From an uncultured Muribaculum sp. (GTDB lineage: Bacteria > Bacteroidota > Bacteroidia > Bacteroidales > Muribaculaceae), in NCBI GenBank assembly GCA_910589555.1, contig CAJUTE010000006.1, positions 34,348 through 98,347 of the forward strand: 64,000 nucleotides of DNA, written 5' to 3'. The position numbers and the translations under genes were made by a program. Below the pieces are notes generated by a model. That model had not been told where the DNA came from. It made no database searches and saw only the letters and a program-made list of their open reading frames with translations. This document shows, in pieces, positions 8,027 through 17,644 of the stretch (the stretch's first letter is position 1; every line of letters starts with the position of its first letter).

Positions 8027-10702
8027 TTAAAATATTCGTTGCTGTCCGTTGATTTCGTCACGCACCTCATCGTCCGAGCGGTCGGGCTCGACATTCTCGT
8101 CGGGGGTCGGTTCATCATCACCTTCAATCTCTTCGACATCAACTTCGGGCACCGGCTTAGGCTCGATCTCCACCACGCTCTCCATGGTGAAAGTAGTCAA
8201 TCGTTTCCCCTTAGCCTTATAGCTCTTGACGCCGATAAACTCATCGACATCGATCACAGCGCTTCCACGGAAGGCATCGGCACCTCCGAAGGTCACCTCA
8301 AGGCGGCATCCGGGAGCATCGCTGAGCAATATCAACGACGATTTCTCATTCTCGCCTATGAACCGGGCACGCTTGGTGGTGGGCTCAAATGCGAAACGCT
8401 TCACGTAGGGATAGCCCTGGTCGGCATCGTTAAGCACAGCCGTCCACACATGACCGGGACGGAACTTCTCGATCCGGAGGATATTGTCCTCATAATGGTT
8501 ACCGGCATCGAAGCTCGACATATAATATTCGCCCGATTTAAGAATCACCAGTATCTGATCCTGTCCGTGGAACTCGCCAAGGTATTCACCGCGTTTGTCA
8601 TAGTTCAGGCGCAGCACATCGGGGTCAAACCACACCTCTCTGCCGCCCAAGGTCGACGCGCCGCGCTCTTTGAGCGAGAAGCGGTGCACCTCGTTTTTGG
8701 TGACTATGTTGCCTTGCGCGCCCTTGCCTTTGATGGCAAGCTCGGCAAAATCAACGTCAAACTGCATGGTTTTCAACCTCAGCTTTGGTTTAAGGGTGAC
8801 TTTCACCACTTCAGCCTCGCCGTTGGAATTGGCTGAGAACCACATCACCTTGGATCCGGGCAAGCCTTGGGTGAGGTCATACTCCTTGTCGCGGGTGACT
8901 CCGGTCACGGCAAAGCGCTTCATGAAGTAGATGCCCCCCTTGCCGTTCTGATATATCACATTATAGATGGTGCGGTTGTCATTGCGCTTGAACAGATTAA
9001 TGTAGAGCACGTTCTTGCCCACAAACATCTTGTCCTGCACCTTCACCACCTTATATTTTCCATCCTTGTAGAAGATGATTATGTCGTCAAGATCCGAGCA
9101 GTTGCACACAAACTCATCCTTCTTCAGCGAAGTGCCTATGAAGCCCTCCTCACGGTTTATGTAGAGGCGCTCGTTAGCCTCAGCCACCTTCGCCGCCTCG
9201 ATATTGTCGAAGCTGCGCAGCACCGTGCGGCGCGGGTAGGCGGAGCCATATTTCTCTTGGAGCCCCTTGTACCATTCGATAGTGAAAAGCGTCAGGTGGG
9301 CGAGATGATCGTCGATCTTGGCTATGCGCTCCTTATAATTGGCGATAATGCGGTCGGCTTCCTCACTGTTGAACTTGAGGATGCGCTTCATCTTGATCTC
9401 CATGAGCTTCGCGAGGTCATCGCGTGTCACCTCGCGCCACAATCCCTTCTTGAACGGTTCAAGACGGCGGTCGATGTGGTCAAGCACCTCATCCATCGAC
9501 TCACCCTGCTCAAACTCCTTGTCTTTGTATATGCGCTCCTCGATGAAGATTCTTTCCAGCGACGCGAAGTGCAGCGACTCCTCGATTTCGCCACGCTGTA
9601 TCTCAAGCTCGCGACGCAACAGGTCGCGGGTGAGATTGACACTGTGGCGCAGCACGTCGCTCACGCCAAGGAATTGAGGTTTATTGTCGGAGATGACACA
9701 ACAGTTGGGCGACACGCTGAGCTCGCAATCGGTGAACGCATAGAGCGCGTCGATAGCCTTGTCCGACGATGTCCCCGGGAGCAGATGCACCAGTATCAAC
9801 GCCGTCGACGAGGTCATGTCCTCCACCTTCCTCACCTTAATCTTACCCTTCTCGGCAGCCTTCTGTATCGAGTCGCTGAGCGATCCGGTATTCTTGCCAA
9901 AAGGAATCTCGGTGATGGCGAGAGTCTTGTTGTCGACTTTCTCAATCTTGGCGCGTATCTTCACCGCGCCGCCACGCTCGCCGTCATTGTATTTTGTTAC
10001 ATCCAGAAATCCGCCTGTGGGGAAATCGGGATACAGTTCAAACGGCTCATCCCTCAGATAAGCGATCGCCGCATCGATGATCTCATTGAAATTATGTGGA
10101 AGTATCTTCGATGAAAGTCCCACGGCGATACCCTCCACGCCCTGTGTGAGCAGCAACGGGAACTTCACCGGAAGAGTCACCGGTTCAGGCTTCCTGCCGT
10201 CGTAGGACATGGTCCACTCCGTGGTCTTGGGATTGAAGAGCACGTCAAGCGCGAAAGGCGACAATCGGGCTTCGATGTAACGTCCGGCAGCCGCCGAGGC
10301 TCCGGTCAGGATATTACCCCAGTTACCCTGCGTCTCCACGAGCAGTTCTTTCTGTCCGAGCTGCACGAGCGCGTCGTTGATCGACGCGTCGCCGTGGGGG
10401 TGATACTGCATGGTGTTTCCCACTATGTTTGCCACCTTGTTGAAACGCCCGTCGTCAAGCGTCTTCATCGAGTGAAGGATGCGGCGCTGCACCGGCTTAA
10501 GTCCGTCGCTTATGTGGGGCACTGCACGCTCAAGGATCACATAGGAGGCATAGTCCAGAAACCAATTGCGGTACATACCGCGCAATTGGTGGCGCACGAC
10601 ACTGTCACGCGAATCACCTCGCGAAGCGTCGTCGGTATTATTGGATTGAGGGGTTGCTGCGCCCTCTTCATTATCATCAGGAGTCAAAATGTCGTCGCTC
10701 AT
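8027..10702 (-). CDS. parC: DNA topoisomerase IV subunit A
   Basis: A 891-residue type IIA topoisomerase A subunit, which with ParE decatenates and relaxes DNA. The N-terminal winged-helix/tower region contains HPHGDASIND and the catalytic tyrosine in GRYIEARLS (Tyr142). The long middle coiled-coil region and a C-terminal domain of degenerate beta-pinwheel blades follow, then an acidic tail of about 50 residues. I chose the ATG at 10702 over the longer frame (10768) because the -7 promoter element at 10753-10746 lies inside that longer frame. The GyrA Ser83-equivalent position is Ala. ParC rather than GyrA is inferred from the length, the reduced C-terminal domain and the HPHGDASI form; a gyrA assignment is the main alternative. 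Confidence 0.9.
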   Translation of the reverse strand: MSDDILTPDDNEEGAATPQSNNTDDASRGDSRDSVVRHQLRGMYRNWFLDYASYVILERAVPHISDGLKPVQRRILHSMKTLDDGRFNKVANIVGNTMQYHPHGDASINDALVQLGQKELLVETQGNWGNILTGASAAAGRYIEARLSPFALDVLFNPKTTEWTMSYDGRKPEPVTLPVKFPLLLTQGVEGIAVGLSSKILPHNFNEIIDAAIAYLRDEPFELYPDFPTGGFLDVTKYNDGERGGAVKIRAKIEKVDNKTLAITEIPFGKNTGSLSDSIQKAAEKGKIKVRKVEDMTSSTALILVHLLPGTSSDKAIDALYAFTDCELSVSPNCCVISDNKPQFLGVSDVLRHSVNLTRDLLRRELEIQRGEIEESLHFASLERIFIEERIYKDKEFEQGESMDEVLDHIDRRLEPFKKGLWREVTRDDLAKLMEIKMKRILKFNSEEADRIIANYKERIAKIDDHLAHLTLFTIEWYKGLQEKYGSAYPRRTVLRSFDNIEAAKVAEANERLYINREEGFIGTSLKKDEFVCNCSDLDDIIIFYKDGKYKVVKVQDKMFVGKNVLYINLFKRNDNRTIYNVIYQNGKGGIYFMKRFAVTGVTRDKEYDLTQGLPGSKVMWFSANSNGEAEVVKVTLKPKLRLKTMQFDVDFAELAIKGKGAQGNIVTKNEVHRFSLKERGASTLGGREVWFDPDVLRLNYDKRGEYLGEFHGQDQILVILKSGEYYMSSFDAGNHYEDNILRIEKFRPGHVWTAVLNDADQGYPYVKRFAFEPTTKRARFIGENEKSSLILLSDAPGCRLEVTFGGADAFRGSAVIDVDEFIGVKSYKAKGKRLTTFTMESVVEIEPKPVPEVDVEEIEGDDEPTPDENVEPDRSDDEVRDEINGQQRIF

Positions 10703-10745
10703 TGCAAGAGTTGTGGAATTAAAGCACGCAAAACACGCACATTTA

Positions 10746-10753
10746 CAAAGATA
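10746..10753 (-). promoter_or_regulatory. -7 element of the parC operon
   Basis: TATCTTTG on the minus strand is an exact TAnnTTTG match 44 bases upstream of the ATG at 10702. It sits between that ATG and the SusD terminator and fixes the parC start. The -33 box is weak. Confidence 0.65.
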
Positions 10754-10771
10754 ACATTTTTTTTCCAAAAC

Positions 10772-10813
10772 AGAAAAAAGTCCTTAAAGCCGTTGCCGGC
10801 TTTAAGGACTTTA
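10772..10813 (-). terminator. Terminator after susC-susD
   Basis: A 16-bp stem of AAAGTCCTTAAAGCCG (10777-10792) with its complement, loop of a few bases, followed on the minus strand by a T run (10781-10774). It ends the SusC/SusD transcript 24 bases past the SusD stop. Confidence 0.88.
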
Positions 10814-10836
10814 AAAACTTTATGCACCTTCTCCTA

Positions 10837-12882
10837 TTACTGAGCGCCGGTTGCGTAGCCGGGAAGCTGGGTAAGGTTCGGGTTGGTGACCATCGGGTCG
10901 CTTGCGTTCAAGTTGGCAAACGGCAGCAACTCCGAGCGGTTTTCTACGAATCCGCTGTACAAGCCTGTAACCCATCCGGGCATCGAGCCGCCGCGACCCT
11001 TGTTGATAGTAGCGGTCTTCATGGCGTTACCGATACAGAGGTCATTGGAGGTGTAGCCCACCATAGCCATTGACTTCTTGTTGTAGTCTGACTGGAATCC
11101 GAGATACATATCGATAGGATACCACTTGTCGCCTGAACCTACGTTCTTGCCGTGAGCGCGAGCGATAGCGGCAGTCTTTTCAAGATATGCGTCATAGCCC
11201 GATGCGGTCGGAGCGCTCTTGATCTGAGCGATTTCGGCAGCGTCAGCCACGGGATCGAGGTCGATATAGTCGATGGCGAGGATGTCATAGCCCCACTTGT
11301 TCTCATCCTTGGTGTACTTGTAAAGACGGTACTGAGGAAGGTTGGCATACTTGCCTGCACGGTTCACCATATCGATAGAGCCCTGCTTGTCGGCAGCGAG
11401 CACCTTGGCAAGACGGTTGATGCGGATAAGGTCGGTCTTAAGCAGCATTTCGCCTGAAAGCTCCCACATACGCTCCTGAGCCAGGTCGTCGATGAAACCT
11501 TCAAGATCGGAAGCGATAGGAAGATGGTCGACACCGGCACGGCTGCGCACCTCCTTAAGGGCGCTTATGGCAGCAGCTGAAGGACCGTTGTGGAGATAAG
11601 CCTCAGCCTCGGCATAGTTCAACAGCACCTCGGCATAGCGGATCACGGGAAGGTTCACGTTACGCTTTGAAGTGCTTGACACCTCGTAGGCGGTACACCA
11701 TGGAATTCTGAACTTACCGCCGGGAACCAAAGTATAGGTGACACCGATATTGGTCTGAGTGCCCTCCTTGTCGTTCACGTTGCCATAGAAGCAACCGAAG
11801 TTGGCGCAAGTCACATCACGACGGGTGTCCTTCGGGTCAAATGACAGATAGTAAACAGGGCTCATTGACTGAAGAGCGCGGTAACGTCCATACTCTCCTC
11901 CTTCCGAACCTACGTTAAGATATTTCGGGAAGTCGGCATTAGTGATTTCACCATACTCAGCGATTGAGAACAGCATCTCATAGTCGCTCACTCCGAAATT
12001 ACGCTGGCAGAAGTTGTAGAACAGGTCGTGGAAACCGCTGGCACCCTTGATAAGACCGTTCTCGCCCTGAGTGATAAGCTCCTTGCAAGCATCAGATGCG
12101 ATCTGGTAAAGCTCGGTCACACGAGCGGCATCATCGCGGCGGCGCACCGACATGGTGGCTACGTCATTTGTCTCGAGATTCCAGCGCAGTGAATATCCGG
12201 CAGCATAGCAAGCTACACGACCGAGCACTGCAAGAGCGGCATTCTTGGTGAGACGCTCGGCGCTGGTATAGCCGAGTTCGCTCTTCCAGGGGATATCGTG
12301 GGCTGCCTCCTGAAGATCCTCTACGATGTGGTCATAGATGATGTCGCGCGACACTCGCTTCGGGAAAAGCACGTCGGCATCGGTAGGATCCTTCACCACC
12401 ATCGGCTCCCATGACGCGGGAACGTCGCCATACATTCTGATGAGGGTCAGATAGGCAAGCGCGCGGATCACCTTAGCCTCGCCGATAAGACGCTTCACGT
12501 CATCACTCTGGGCACGTTGTCCGAGACGGTAGATCGCGAGGTTACATGATTCGATAACCTTGTTGGACTGAGTGTAGGAGGTCGACAAGGTCATGTCAGG
12601 AGCATAACCGTAGTTGGCGATGTTATACTTACTACCGGCGAGACCGCCATCCTCACAGGAATAGACGGTGCCGTCGCCGGCGAGGAATTGATACCACTGC
12701 TCCTTATGGATAAGGTCGCGGTAGCAGCCGCGCACGAAAGCCTCGGCAAGACGGTCGTCGGCAAACACCGATTCTTCGTCAGTCTCGGTAAAGTTGGGCA
12801 TATCGAGATAATCCTCACATGATGTCATTGCCCCGAGAAGGACAAGACCGCCCAATATGTTAGCTAAATATTTTGTTTTCAT
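10837..12882 (-). CDS. SusD/RagB-family glycan-binding outer-membrane lipoprotein
   Basis: A 681-residue surface lipoprotein that caps a SusC channel and binds the oligosaccharide to be imported. The signal peptide ends in a lipobox (GAMTSC, Cys22), followed by the usual SusD opening EDYLDMPNFTETDEESVF and the helical TPR-like core (e.g. RLIGEAKVIRALAYLTLIRMYGDVP). The C-terminal half has RYAEVLLNYAEAEAYL, a strong SusD marker. I start it at the ATG at 12882, because the three-codon-longer frame would need TTG. It begins 15 bases after the SusC stop and is clearly in the same transcript. At 681 residues it is slightly longer than average. The glycan cannot be named from sequence. Confidence 0.95.
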   Translation of the reverse strand: MKTKYLANILGGLVLLGAMTSCEDYLDMPNFTETDEESVFADDRLAEAFVRGCYRDLIHKEQWYQFLAGDGTVYSCEDGGLAGSKYNIANYGYAPDMTLSTSYTQSNKVIESCNLAIYRLGQRAQSDDVKRLIGEAKVIRALAYLTLIRMYGDVPASWEPMVVKDPTDADVLFPKRVSRDIIYDHIVEDLQEAAHDIPWKSELGYTSAERLTKNAALAVLGRVACYAAGYSLRWNLETNDVATMSVRRRDDAARVTELYQIASDACKELITQGENGLIKGASGFHDLFYNFCQRNFGVSDYEMLFSIAEYGEITNADFPKYLNVGSEGGEYGRYRALQSMSPVYYLSFDPKDTRRDVTCANFGCFYGNVNDKEGTQTNIGVTYTLVPGGKFRIPWCTAYEVSSTSKRNVNLPVIRYAEVLLNYAEAEAYLHNGPSAAAISALKEVRSRAGVDHLPIASDLEGFIDDLAQERMWELSGEMLLKTDLIRINRLAKVLAADKQGSIDMVNRAGKYANLPQYRLYKYTKDENKWGYDILAIDYIDLDPVADAAEIAQIKSAPTASGYDAYLEKTAAIARAHGKNVGSGDKWYPIDMYLGFQSDYNKKSMAMVGYTSNDLCIGNAMKTATINKGRGGSMPGWVTGLYSGFVENRSELLPFANLNASDPMVTNPNLTQLPGYATGAQ

Positions 12883-12897
12883 TTTTGTCAATGAGCA

Positions 12898-15800
12898 TTA
12901 GAATGAAAGATTAACTCCGATCACATAGCTGCGGTTACGCGGATAGGGGTTAGCGTCATAACCCGGCTTAACGGCAGGTGTGGTGCTGTCGGCTGAGTTC
13001 ACTTCGGGGTCATAGCCTGAGTAGTTGGTCCACACGGCGAGGTTGTTGCCGGTGAAGTAAACGCGAAGACGGCTGATGTGAGCCTTCTTGGTAAGGCGTT
13101 CGGGAAGGGTGTAACCCAAAGTGACGGTAGCGAGACGCAGATAAGAACCATCCTCCACGAAGTAGCTTGACGGATAAGTGATGCGGTCGGAATTGTTGCC
13201 CGACACGTTCCACACACGTGCATTCTCATCGGGGTTAAGCTCGCGGAGCTTGTGGGCATCCATAGTCACAAGACCGGTTGCCGGGTCGATGGTGCGGTAG
13301 TAGTTAAGACCGAACTCTTTGGTCACGTTGGAGAACTGTGAGTAAGGGCTGATAGCCTGCTTGCTCGCATTGTAGATGTCCTGACCTACCGAGAACTTCA
13401 AGAACACGTTAAGGTCAAATCCTTTATAGGTGAACGTGTTGTTGAAACCTCCGTAGAACTTGGGAGCGCCGTTACCGATCTTCTGATACTGACCGATCTG
13501 GAAATATTCAGTTCCTTCCTCGTCAACTGAAGAACCGGCAAACTTGATGTCGCCCGGCTTCACGTTGATGATTTCGCCGGTTGACTTACGCTGGTAAACC
13601 ACTCCGTCGTTAAGCAAGAGGTTGCCCGAAGCGTCGGTGATGAAGTTGCCGTCAGAATCCTGCTGGAAGTCATCAGTGGTGTAGAGACCCAAATACTTGT
13701 AACCCCACATATCACCGAGAGGCTGACCTACCGATGCATAGTAGCGCACATTACCGTTCACGCCGCTACCTGCGGTGAAGGTCTTGTTTTCAACACCGTT
13801 TTCAAGAGAGATAACCTTGTTGCGGTTGAATGAAAGGTTGAGAGCAGAAGTCCACTGGAAATCGCGGTTAACGATGTTGACAGTGTTGAGGGCGAATTCC
13901 CATCCACGGTTACGCATCTTACCCATGTTCTGGAACTGGGTCTTGTAGCCGGTAGATGAAGGGATCTCACACTCCATGAGAAGGTCGTTGACCTGGTTGT
14001 TATACCAGTCGACAGTGAAGTTGACACGACCGTTGATCAACGACATGTCAAGACCGATGTTGGTGGCGTGAAGAGTCTCCCACTTCAGGTCGGGGTTACC
14101 GAGACGGGTTGAGGGGACGTAAGCCATGTTCTTGTCATCGCTGTCGAAAGGATAAGTTGTCTGAGTGATGGCGGTGGTGTAAAGATAGCTGTCGATGTTA
14201 CAGTTACCGGTCACACCGTAACCCACGCGGAGTTTCAAGTTGTCAAATACTGATGCAAGCGGGCTTGCAAGGAAGAACTGCTCCTGAGAGATACGCCATG
14301 CTGCGGCTGCCGAGGGGAACACACCCCAACGATGTCCGCGGGCAAACTTGGATGAACCGTCGGTACGGATAGTGGCGGTCAACAAGTAGCGGTCGTCATA
14401 GTTATAGTTGGCACGACCGAACACTGACACGATACCTGAGTGAGAGTGTGAAGTCTTCTTCGAAGTAACGGTAGTGTTGGAAATATCGTCAAGACCGAAG
14501 TTGGGGTTGGGGAACTGAGCAAGCTCAACTTTCATACCCTCGCTCTCGGCGTGAGTCACTTCCTGACCGGCAAGAAGGTCAAGGCGGTGAACCTTGTTGA
14601 ATGTGTGGCTCCAACGAAGGGTGTTGGTGATTTGCCAGTTGGTATTCTGCTTGTATTCGATAGAACCCTCCATACCCGAAGCATTGCCTACGAGATAGTT
14701 GTAGGAGTTTTCATCGGCAAATTTGGTTGACTTTTCATCGGAGTACTTGTAGCTTCCGGCAGTACGCCACACAAGTCCGTAAGGAAGATCGATTTCAATA
14801 CCGCCGTTCACTGAGTAAAGGTTCTGAACCTTGCGTGTCACTACTGCGGCATTCTCAATCAACTGGTTGGTAGCGCCATAGTTGGTGTTAAGACCGTTAA
14901 GGATAAGACGGGTCTGAGTGTTGATAAGCTCGTCTTCGGTGAAGTAAGTACCACCCATGATAGGCGACTGGAGCACCGAAGTCATGCCTGAGTAAGAACC
15001 GCCACCGTGAGTGTCGGTGTTGGTGTAAAGGGCGTTCATGTCGAAACGGATACCCTTCCACAGCTCGGTATTGATGCGGGTGCGGATAGAGTTGTTCTTA
15101 TAGTCGTGGTTCTTGATGGCTCCATCCTGACCGTTGAAGTTGTAGCTCACAAGGATCTGCGACTTATCGGTACCGGTAGCGATGCTCACGTTGTGGCTCT
15201 GAGTGAAAGCCGAGCCTGAGAACACCTCATCCTGCCAGTCGATCACGCGACGTCCGGCGTAACGCTCAGCGATGCGGCTGTAAGCGCCTGAGTTGAATGC
15301 GGGGTCGTCAAATCCCATATCGTTGTCGAAGATGCGGGCATAGTTTGATGAGTTGCCGGTGAACATACCGTAGTCATACTGGTAAGTGGCATAGTCAACA
15401 GCGTTGTCAAGCATCTTCATCTTCTTGCTCATGTGGTCAAATGACACAAAAGCGTTGTAGTCCACCTTGGTCTTACCCTTCTGGGCGCTCTTGGTGGTGA
15501 TAAGAATGATACCGTTAGAACCACGAGCACCATAGATGGCGGTGGCTGAGGCATCCTTAAGCACGTCGATGGTCTCGATGTCGTTCACGCTGATGTTTGA
15601 AAGAGCGTCGCTCATCTCGAAACCGTCCACGATGTAGAGCGGAGCTGATGACTGGGTGATTGACATACCGCCACGCACAGTGATCTGCGAAGATGCGCCA
15701 GGAGCACCACCGGCGGTGGTGATGTTCACACCCGCAGCCTTACCCTGGAGAGCCTGAGCAGCTGTAGTAGCCGGAACATTCACAAGTTCCTTTGCGCCTA

Positions 15801-16218
15801 CCGATGATGCAGCACCGGTCAAGTCGCTGCGCTTTACGGTAGCGTAACCGATAGCGACAACCTCATCGAGCACGTTGCTGTCCTCCTGAAGTTTCACTTC
15901 AAATTTGCTCTGCCCCGCAACAGAAAGCTCGGTCGGCTTGTAGCCGATATAGCTGATGCGGATTTTTGCATTGTCTGCCACATTGGGGATTGTGAAATTA
16001 CCGTCAATGTCAGTTGCCACTCCGGTAGAGGTGCCAACGACAGTAACACTGGCGCCGATGATCGGCTCCCCATCCGGATCAAAGACCGTTCCTGAAACAG
16101 TCTTTGTTTGGGCTGCCGCCGTAAAGGCAAGCATGAGACACAAGGCGATCAGCGAGATGCGGCGTGAAATAGCGCTGCTCACGGCTGTCACTTTGTGCTT
16201 AAGGTTACAGTCCTTCAT
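12898..16218 (-). CDS. SusC/RagA-family TonB-linked outer-membrane transporter
   Basis: A 1106-residue TonB-dependent transporter that imports glycans across the outer membrane with its SusD partner. In order: signal peptide (to about residue 36), carboxypeptidase-regulatory-like Ig domain (VSGTVFDPDGEPIIGASV..., ~41-118), the DEVVAIGYATVKRSDLTG linker typical of SusC, a plug domain (~130-240 with LYIVDGFEMSD and DIETIDVLKDASATAIYG), and a 22-strand barrel ending in YVIGVNLSF with the terminal aromatic residue needed for barrel insertion. No -7 element is visible in the 40 bases before the ATG, and the strong terminator at 16258-16297 lies just upstream, so its promoter is unclear. Confidence 0.96.
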   Translation of the reverse strand: MKDCNLKHKVTAVSSAISRRISLIALCLMLAFTAAAQTKTVSGTVFDPDGEPIIGASVTVVGTSTGVATDIDGNFTIPNVADNAKIRISYIGYKPTELSVAGQSKFEVKLQEDSNVLDEVVAIGYATVKRSDLTGAASSVGAKELVNVPATTAAQALQGKAAGVNITTAGGAPGASSQITVRGGMSITQSSAPLYIVDGFEMSDALSNISVNDIETIDVLKDASATAIYGARGSNGIILITTKSAQKGKTKVDYNAFVSFDHMSKKMKMLDNAVDYATYQYDYGMFTGNSSNYARIFDNDMGFDDPAFNSGAYSRIAERYAGRRVIDWQDEVFSGSAFTQSHNVSIATGTDKSQILVSYNFNGQDGAIKNHDYKNNSIRTRINTELWKGIRFDMNALYTNTDTHGGGSYSGMTSVLQSPIMGGTYFTEDELINTQTRLILNGLNTNYGATNQLIENAAVVTRKVQNLYSVNGGIEIDLPYGLVWRTAGSYKYSDEKSTKFADENSYNYLVGNASGMEGSIEYKQNTNWQITNTLRWSHTFNKVHRLDLLAGQEVTHAESEGMKVELAQFPNPNFGLDDISNTTVTSKKTSHSHSGIVSVFGRANYNYDDRYLLTATIRTDGSSKFARGHRWGVFPSAAAAWRISQEQFFLASPLASVFDNLKLRVGYGVTGNCNIDSYLYTTAITQTTYPFDSDDKNMAYVPSTRLGNPDLKWETLHATNIGLDMSLINGRVNFTVDWYNNQVNDLLMECEIPSSTGYKTQFQNMGKMRNRGWEFALNTVNIVNRDFQWTSALNLSFNRNKVISLENGVENKTFTAGSGVNGNVRYYASVGQPLGDMWGYKYLGLYTTDDFQQDSDGNFITDASGNLLLNDGVVYQRKSTGEIINVKPGDIKFAGSSVDEEGTEYFQIGQYQKIGNGAPKFYGGFNNTFTYKGFDLNVFLKFSVGQDIYNASKQAISPYSQFSNVTKEFGLNYYRTIDPATGLVTMDAHKLRELNPDENARVWNVSGNNSDRITYPSSYFVEDGSYLRLATVTLGYTLPERLTKKAHISRLRVYFTGNNLAVWTNYSGYDPEVNSADSTTPAVKPGYDANPYPRNRSYVIGVNLSF

Positions 16219-16257
16219 GTTGTTAAGTTTGTGATTATGGATTTGGTTTTATTTAGG

Positions 16258-16297
16258 AAAAAAAAGTACACGCCTCATCGGCAGTGTACTTTTTTTC
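16258..16297 (-). terminator. Terminator between the LamG gene and susC
   Basis: Stem AAAAAAAGTACAC/GTGTACTTTTTTT with a 12-base loop gives a T-rich tail on both strands. It lies between the LamG-protein stop (16324) and the SusC start (16218), so the LamG gene and susC-susD should be largely separate transcripts. Confidence 0.85.
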
Positions 16298-16323
16298 AGT
16301 TTTCTGATTATCAGAATCTGTGA

Positions 16324-17361
16324 TTAGCGGTTGATGAATTTCTTTCCGTTTTTGATTACGATGCCCTTGTAGTTTTCATCTACCTGTACACCCTGAAGGT
16401 TGTACATAGGAGCGTTTTCATCTTCTGCGGGAGCAACAGTGACATCCTCAATACCGCTTGTTTCGTAGAAGTTGGGGAATACTTCGTTGTACCATCCGCG
16501 GATCTGGTCGGTAGTAGCAGCACCCTCGTAAACAACGATTGAATAGATTGAACCAACAAGCTGCTTGGTACCTGCATCCTTCACATTGTGACCGATTGAA
16601 AGATTTCCTACATAGTTAAGTTCAGCAGTGGGCAAGCCGGCTTTAGTCTGCTGAGAGTTCTTTCCATCATAAGGAACGCGGATATCTTTAAATGCGTTAA
16701 GACCGTCATCCCATGATGCATTCTTCATCTCCTGAGAGAGAGCGTACTTGTCAACAGACTCATCATCGCTTACAACACCATCGATGTTCACGCACCAGTT
16801 AGCGGTTTCGGTATTGCTCTTTATGCCGACCATCATGTGCCAGTTACCATCGTTCACATAGTGCTTGTTGCCCTCTTCAGTATCCTTAATAGAACAAGCA
16901 GCCTGACATTTTCCGGCATTACCGCTGGCAAAACGACCGAAGAAAGTCAAAGTTCCTGCCGGTGGGTTTCCGCCTTGGAGTTCGCACTGGAAGAACTTGT
17001 TTCCGTCAGTTTGTCCTACCTGAATAAAGCAACCTTCCTTAGCTGTTTCGGGAGTGGTTCCGTCAAATTTAAACCAGGTAACAACTGTCCATTCCTTAGT
17101 ACCGAGCTGAGTGCCGGGAACTTTTGCACAGTCATCGAGGTTATACCAAGTGCTTCCATCGAAATGGATAGCCTTTGAGCCTGCTACAGGACCGTCAACG
17201 ATGGTGGGAGTACCTTGAGCAAGAGGAATTGCAACGCCAGAAACAGCATCCTTCATGTTCACGTCGTCCATCTTGAACTCCATAAGTTTAGTTCCGGTTA
17301 CTTGTGCCATCATGCTTGCTGATGCAGCGACAGCGAGAGAAGCGAGTAAAAATTTCTTCAT
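16324..17361 (-). CDS. Secreted LamG/concanavalin-like protein with conserved C-terminal tail
   Basis: A 345-residue protein with a signal peptide (cleaved near Ala19, ...MMAQ) and a laminin-G/concanavalin A-like beta-sandwich (~residues 25-290), shown by HFDGSTWYNL, WTVVTWFKFDG and GNWHMMVGIKS. This fold binds carbohydrates or proteins. The last ~27 residues (MYNLQGVQVDENYKG... to KNGKKF) resemble the terminal segment shared by many secreted proteins of Prevotella-like and Muribaculaceae bacteria, possibly a sorting signal; that is an inference. It precedes susC-susD in the same direction but is separated by a terminator, so it may be a binding protein of the same utilisation locus. It has its own promoter (17444-17474). 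Confidence 0.82.
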   Translation of the reverse strand: MKKFLLASLAVAASASMMAQVTGTKLMEFKMDDVNMKDAVSGVAIPLAQGTPTIVDGPVAGSKAIHFDGSTWYNLDDCAKVPGTQLGTKEWTVVTWFKFDGTTPETAKEGCFIQVGQTDGNKFFQCELQGGNPPAGTLTFFGRFASGNAGKCQAACSIKDTEEGNKHYVNDGNWHMMVGIKSNTETANWCVNIDGVVSDDESVDKYALSQEMKNASWDDGLNAFKDIRVPYDGKNSQQTKAGLPTAELNYVGNLSIGHNVKDAGTKQLVGSIYSIVVYEGAATTDQIRGWYNEVFPNFYETSGIEDVTVAPAEDENAPMYNLQGVQVDENYKGIVIKNGKKFINR

Positions 17362-17443
17362 TTTAGGTTATTTAAAGGTTAAAAGATTGTCAAGTAAAAC
17401 GTGCAGCCGACACTGACGACACACAGTCATGGTATCAGCGGGA

Positions 17444-17474
17444 CAAATGTACGAAAAAAACTACCCTCCCCCAA
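17444..17474 (-). promoter_or_regulatory. Promoter of the LamG-protein gene
   Basis: TACATTTG (17451-17444 on the minus strand) matches TAnnTTTG, with TTG (17474-17472) 20 bases upstream. The leader before the ATG at 17361 is about 75 bases. Confidence 0.6.
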
Positions 17475-17520
17475 TTTATTAACCAACCTTAACACCATTT
17501 AACCAAATGAATTCCACAAC

Positions 17521-17573
17521 CCTTAACGACCCTTAAAGTCCATTAAAGTCACTAAAATCGTTAAAGACTTTAA
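17521..17573. repeat. Degenerate 10-bp repeats ending in a 16-bp direct repeat (left copy)
   Basis: Consecutive units CCTTAACGAC, CCTTAAAGTC, CATTAAAGTC and ACTAAAATCG form a degenerate 10-bp array. It ends in TCGTTAAAGACTTTAA (17558-17573), which is repeated exactly at 18211-18226 on the other side of the four-helix-bundle gene. Confidence 0.75.
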
Positions 17574-17587
17574 AAGCTATTGTATTT

Positions 17588-17618
17588 TTTGATAATACAC
17601 CGTTATTTACTATCTTTG
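17588..17618 (+). promoter_or_regulatory. Promoter of the four-helix-bundle gene
   Basis: TTTG (17588-17591), 19 bases, then TATCTTTG (17611-17618): an exact match to the Bacteroidota housekeeping promoter. Transcription would start about 20 bases before the ATG at 17645. Confidence 0.8.
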
Positions 17619-17644
17619 AGAATATTAACCAATCAAGCAATCCT

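Noticed and set aside
8867..10114. Plus-strand open frame of 415 codons opposite parC
   Set aside because: It lies wholly inside the well-supported parC gene on the other strand and has a composition typical of a mirrored frame; no recognisable domain.
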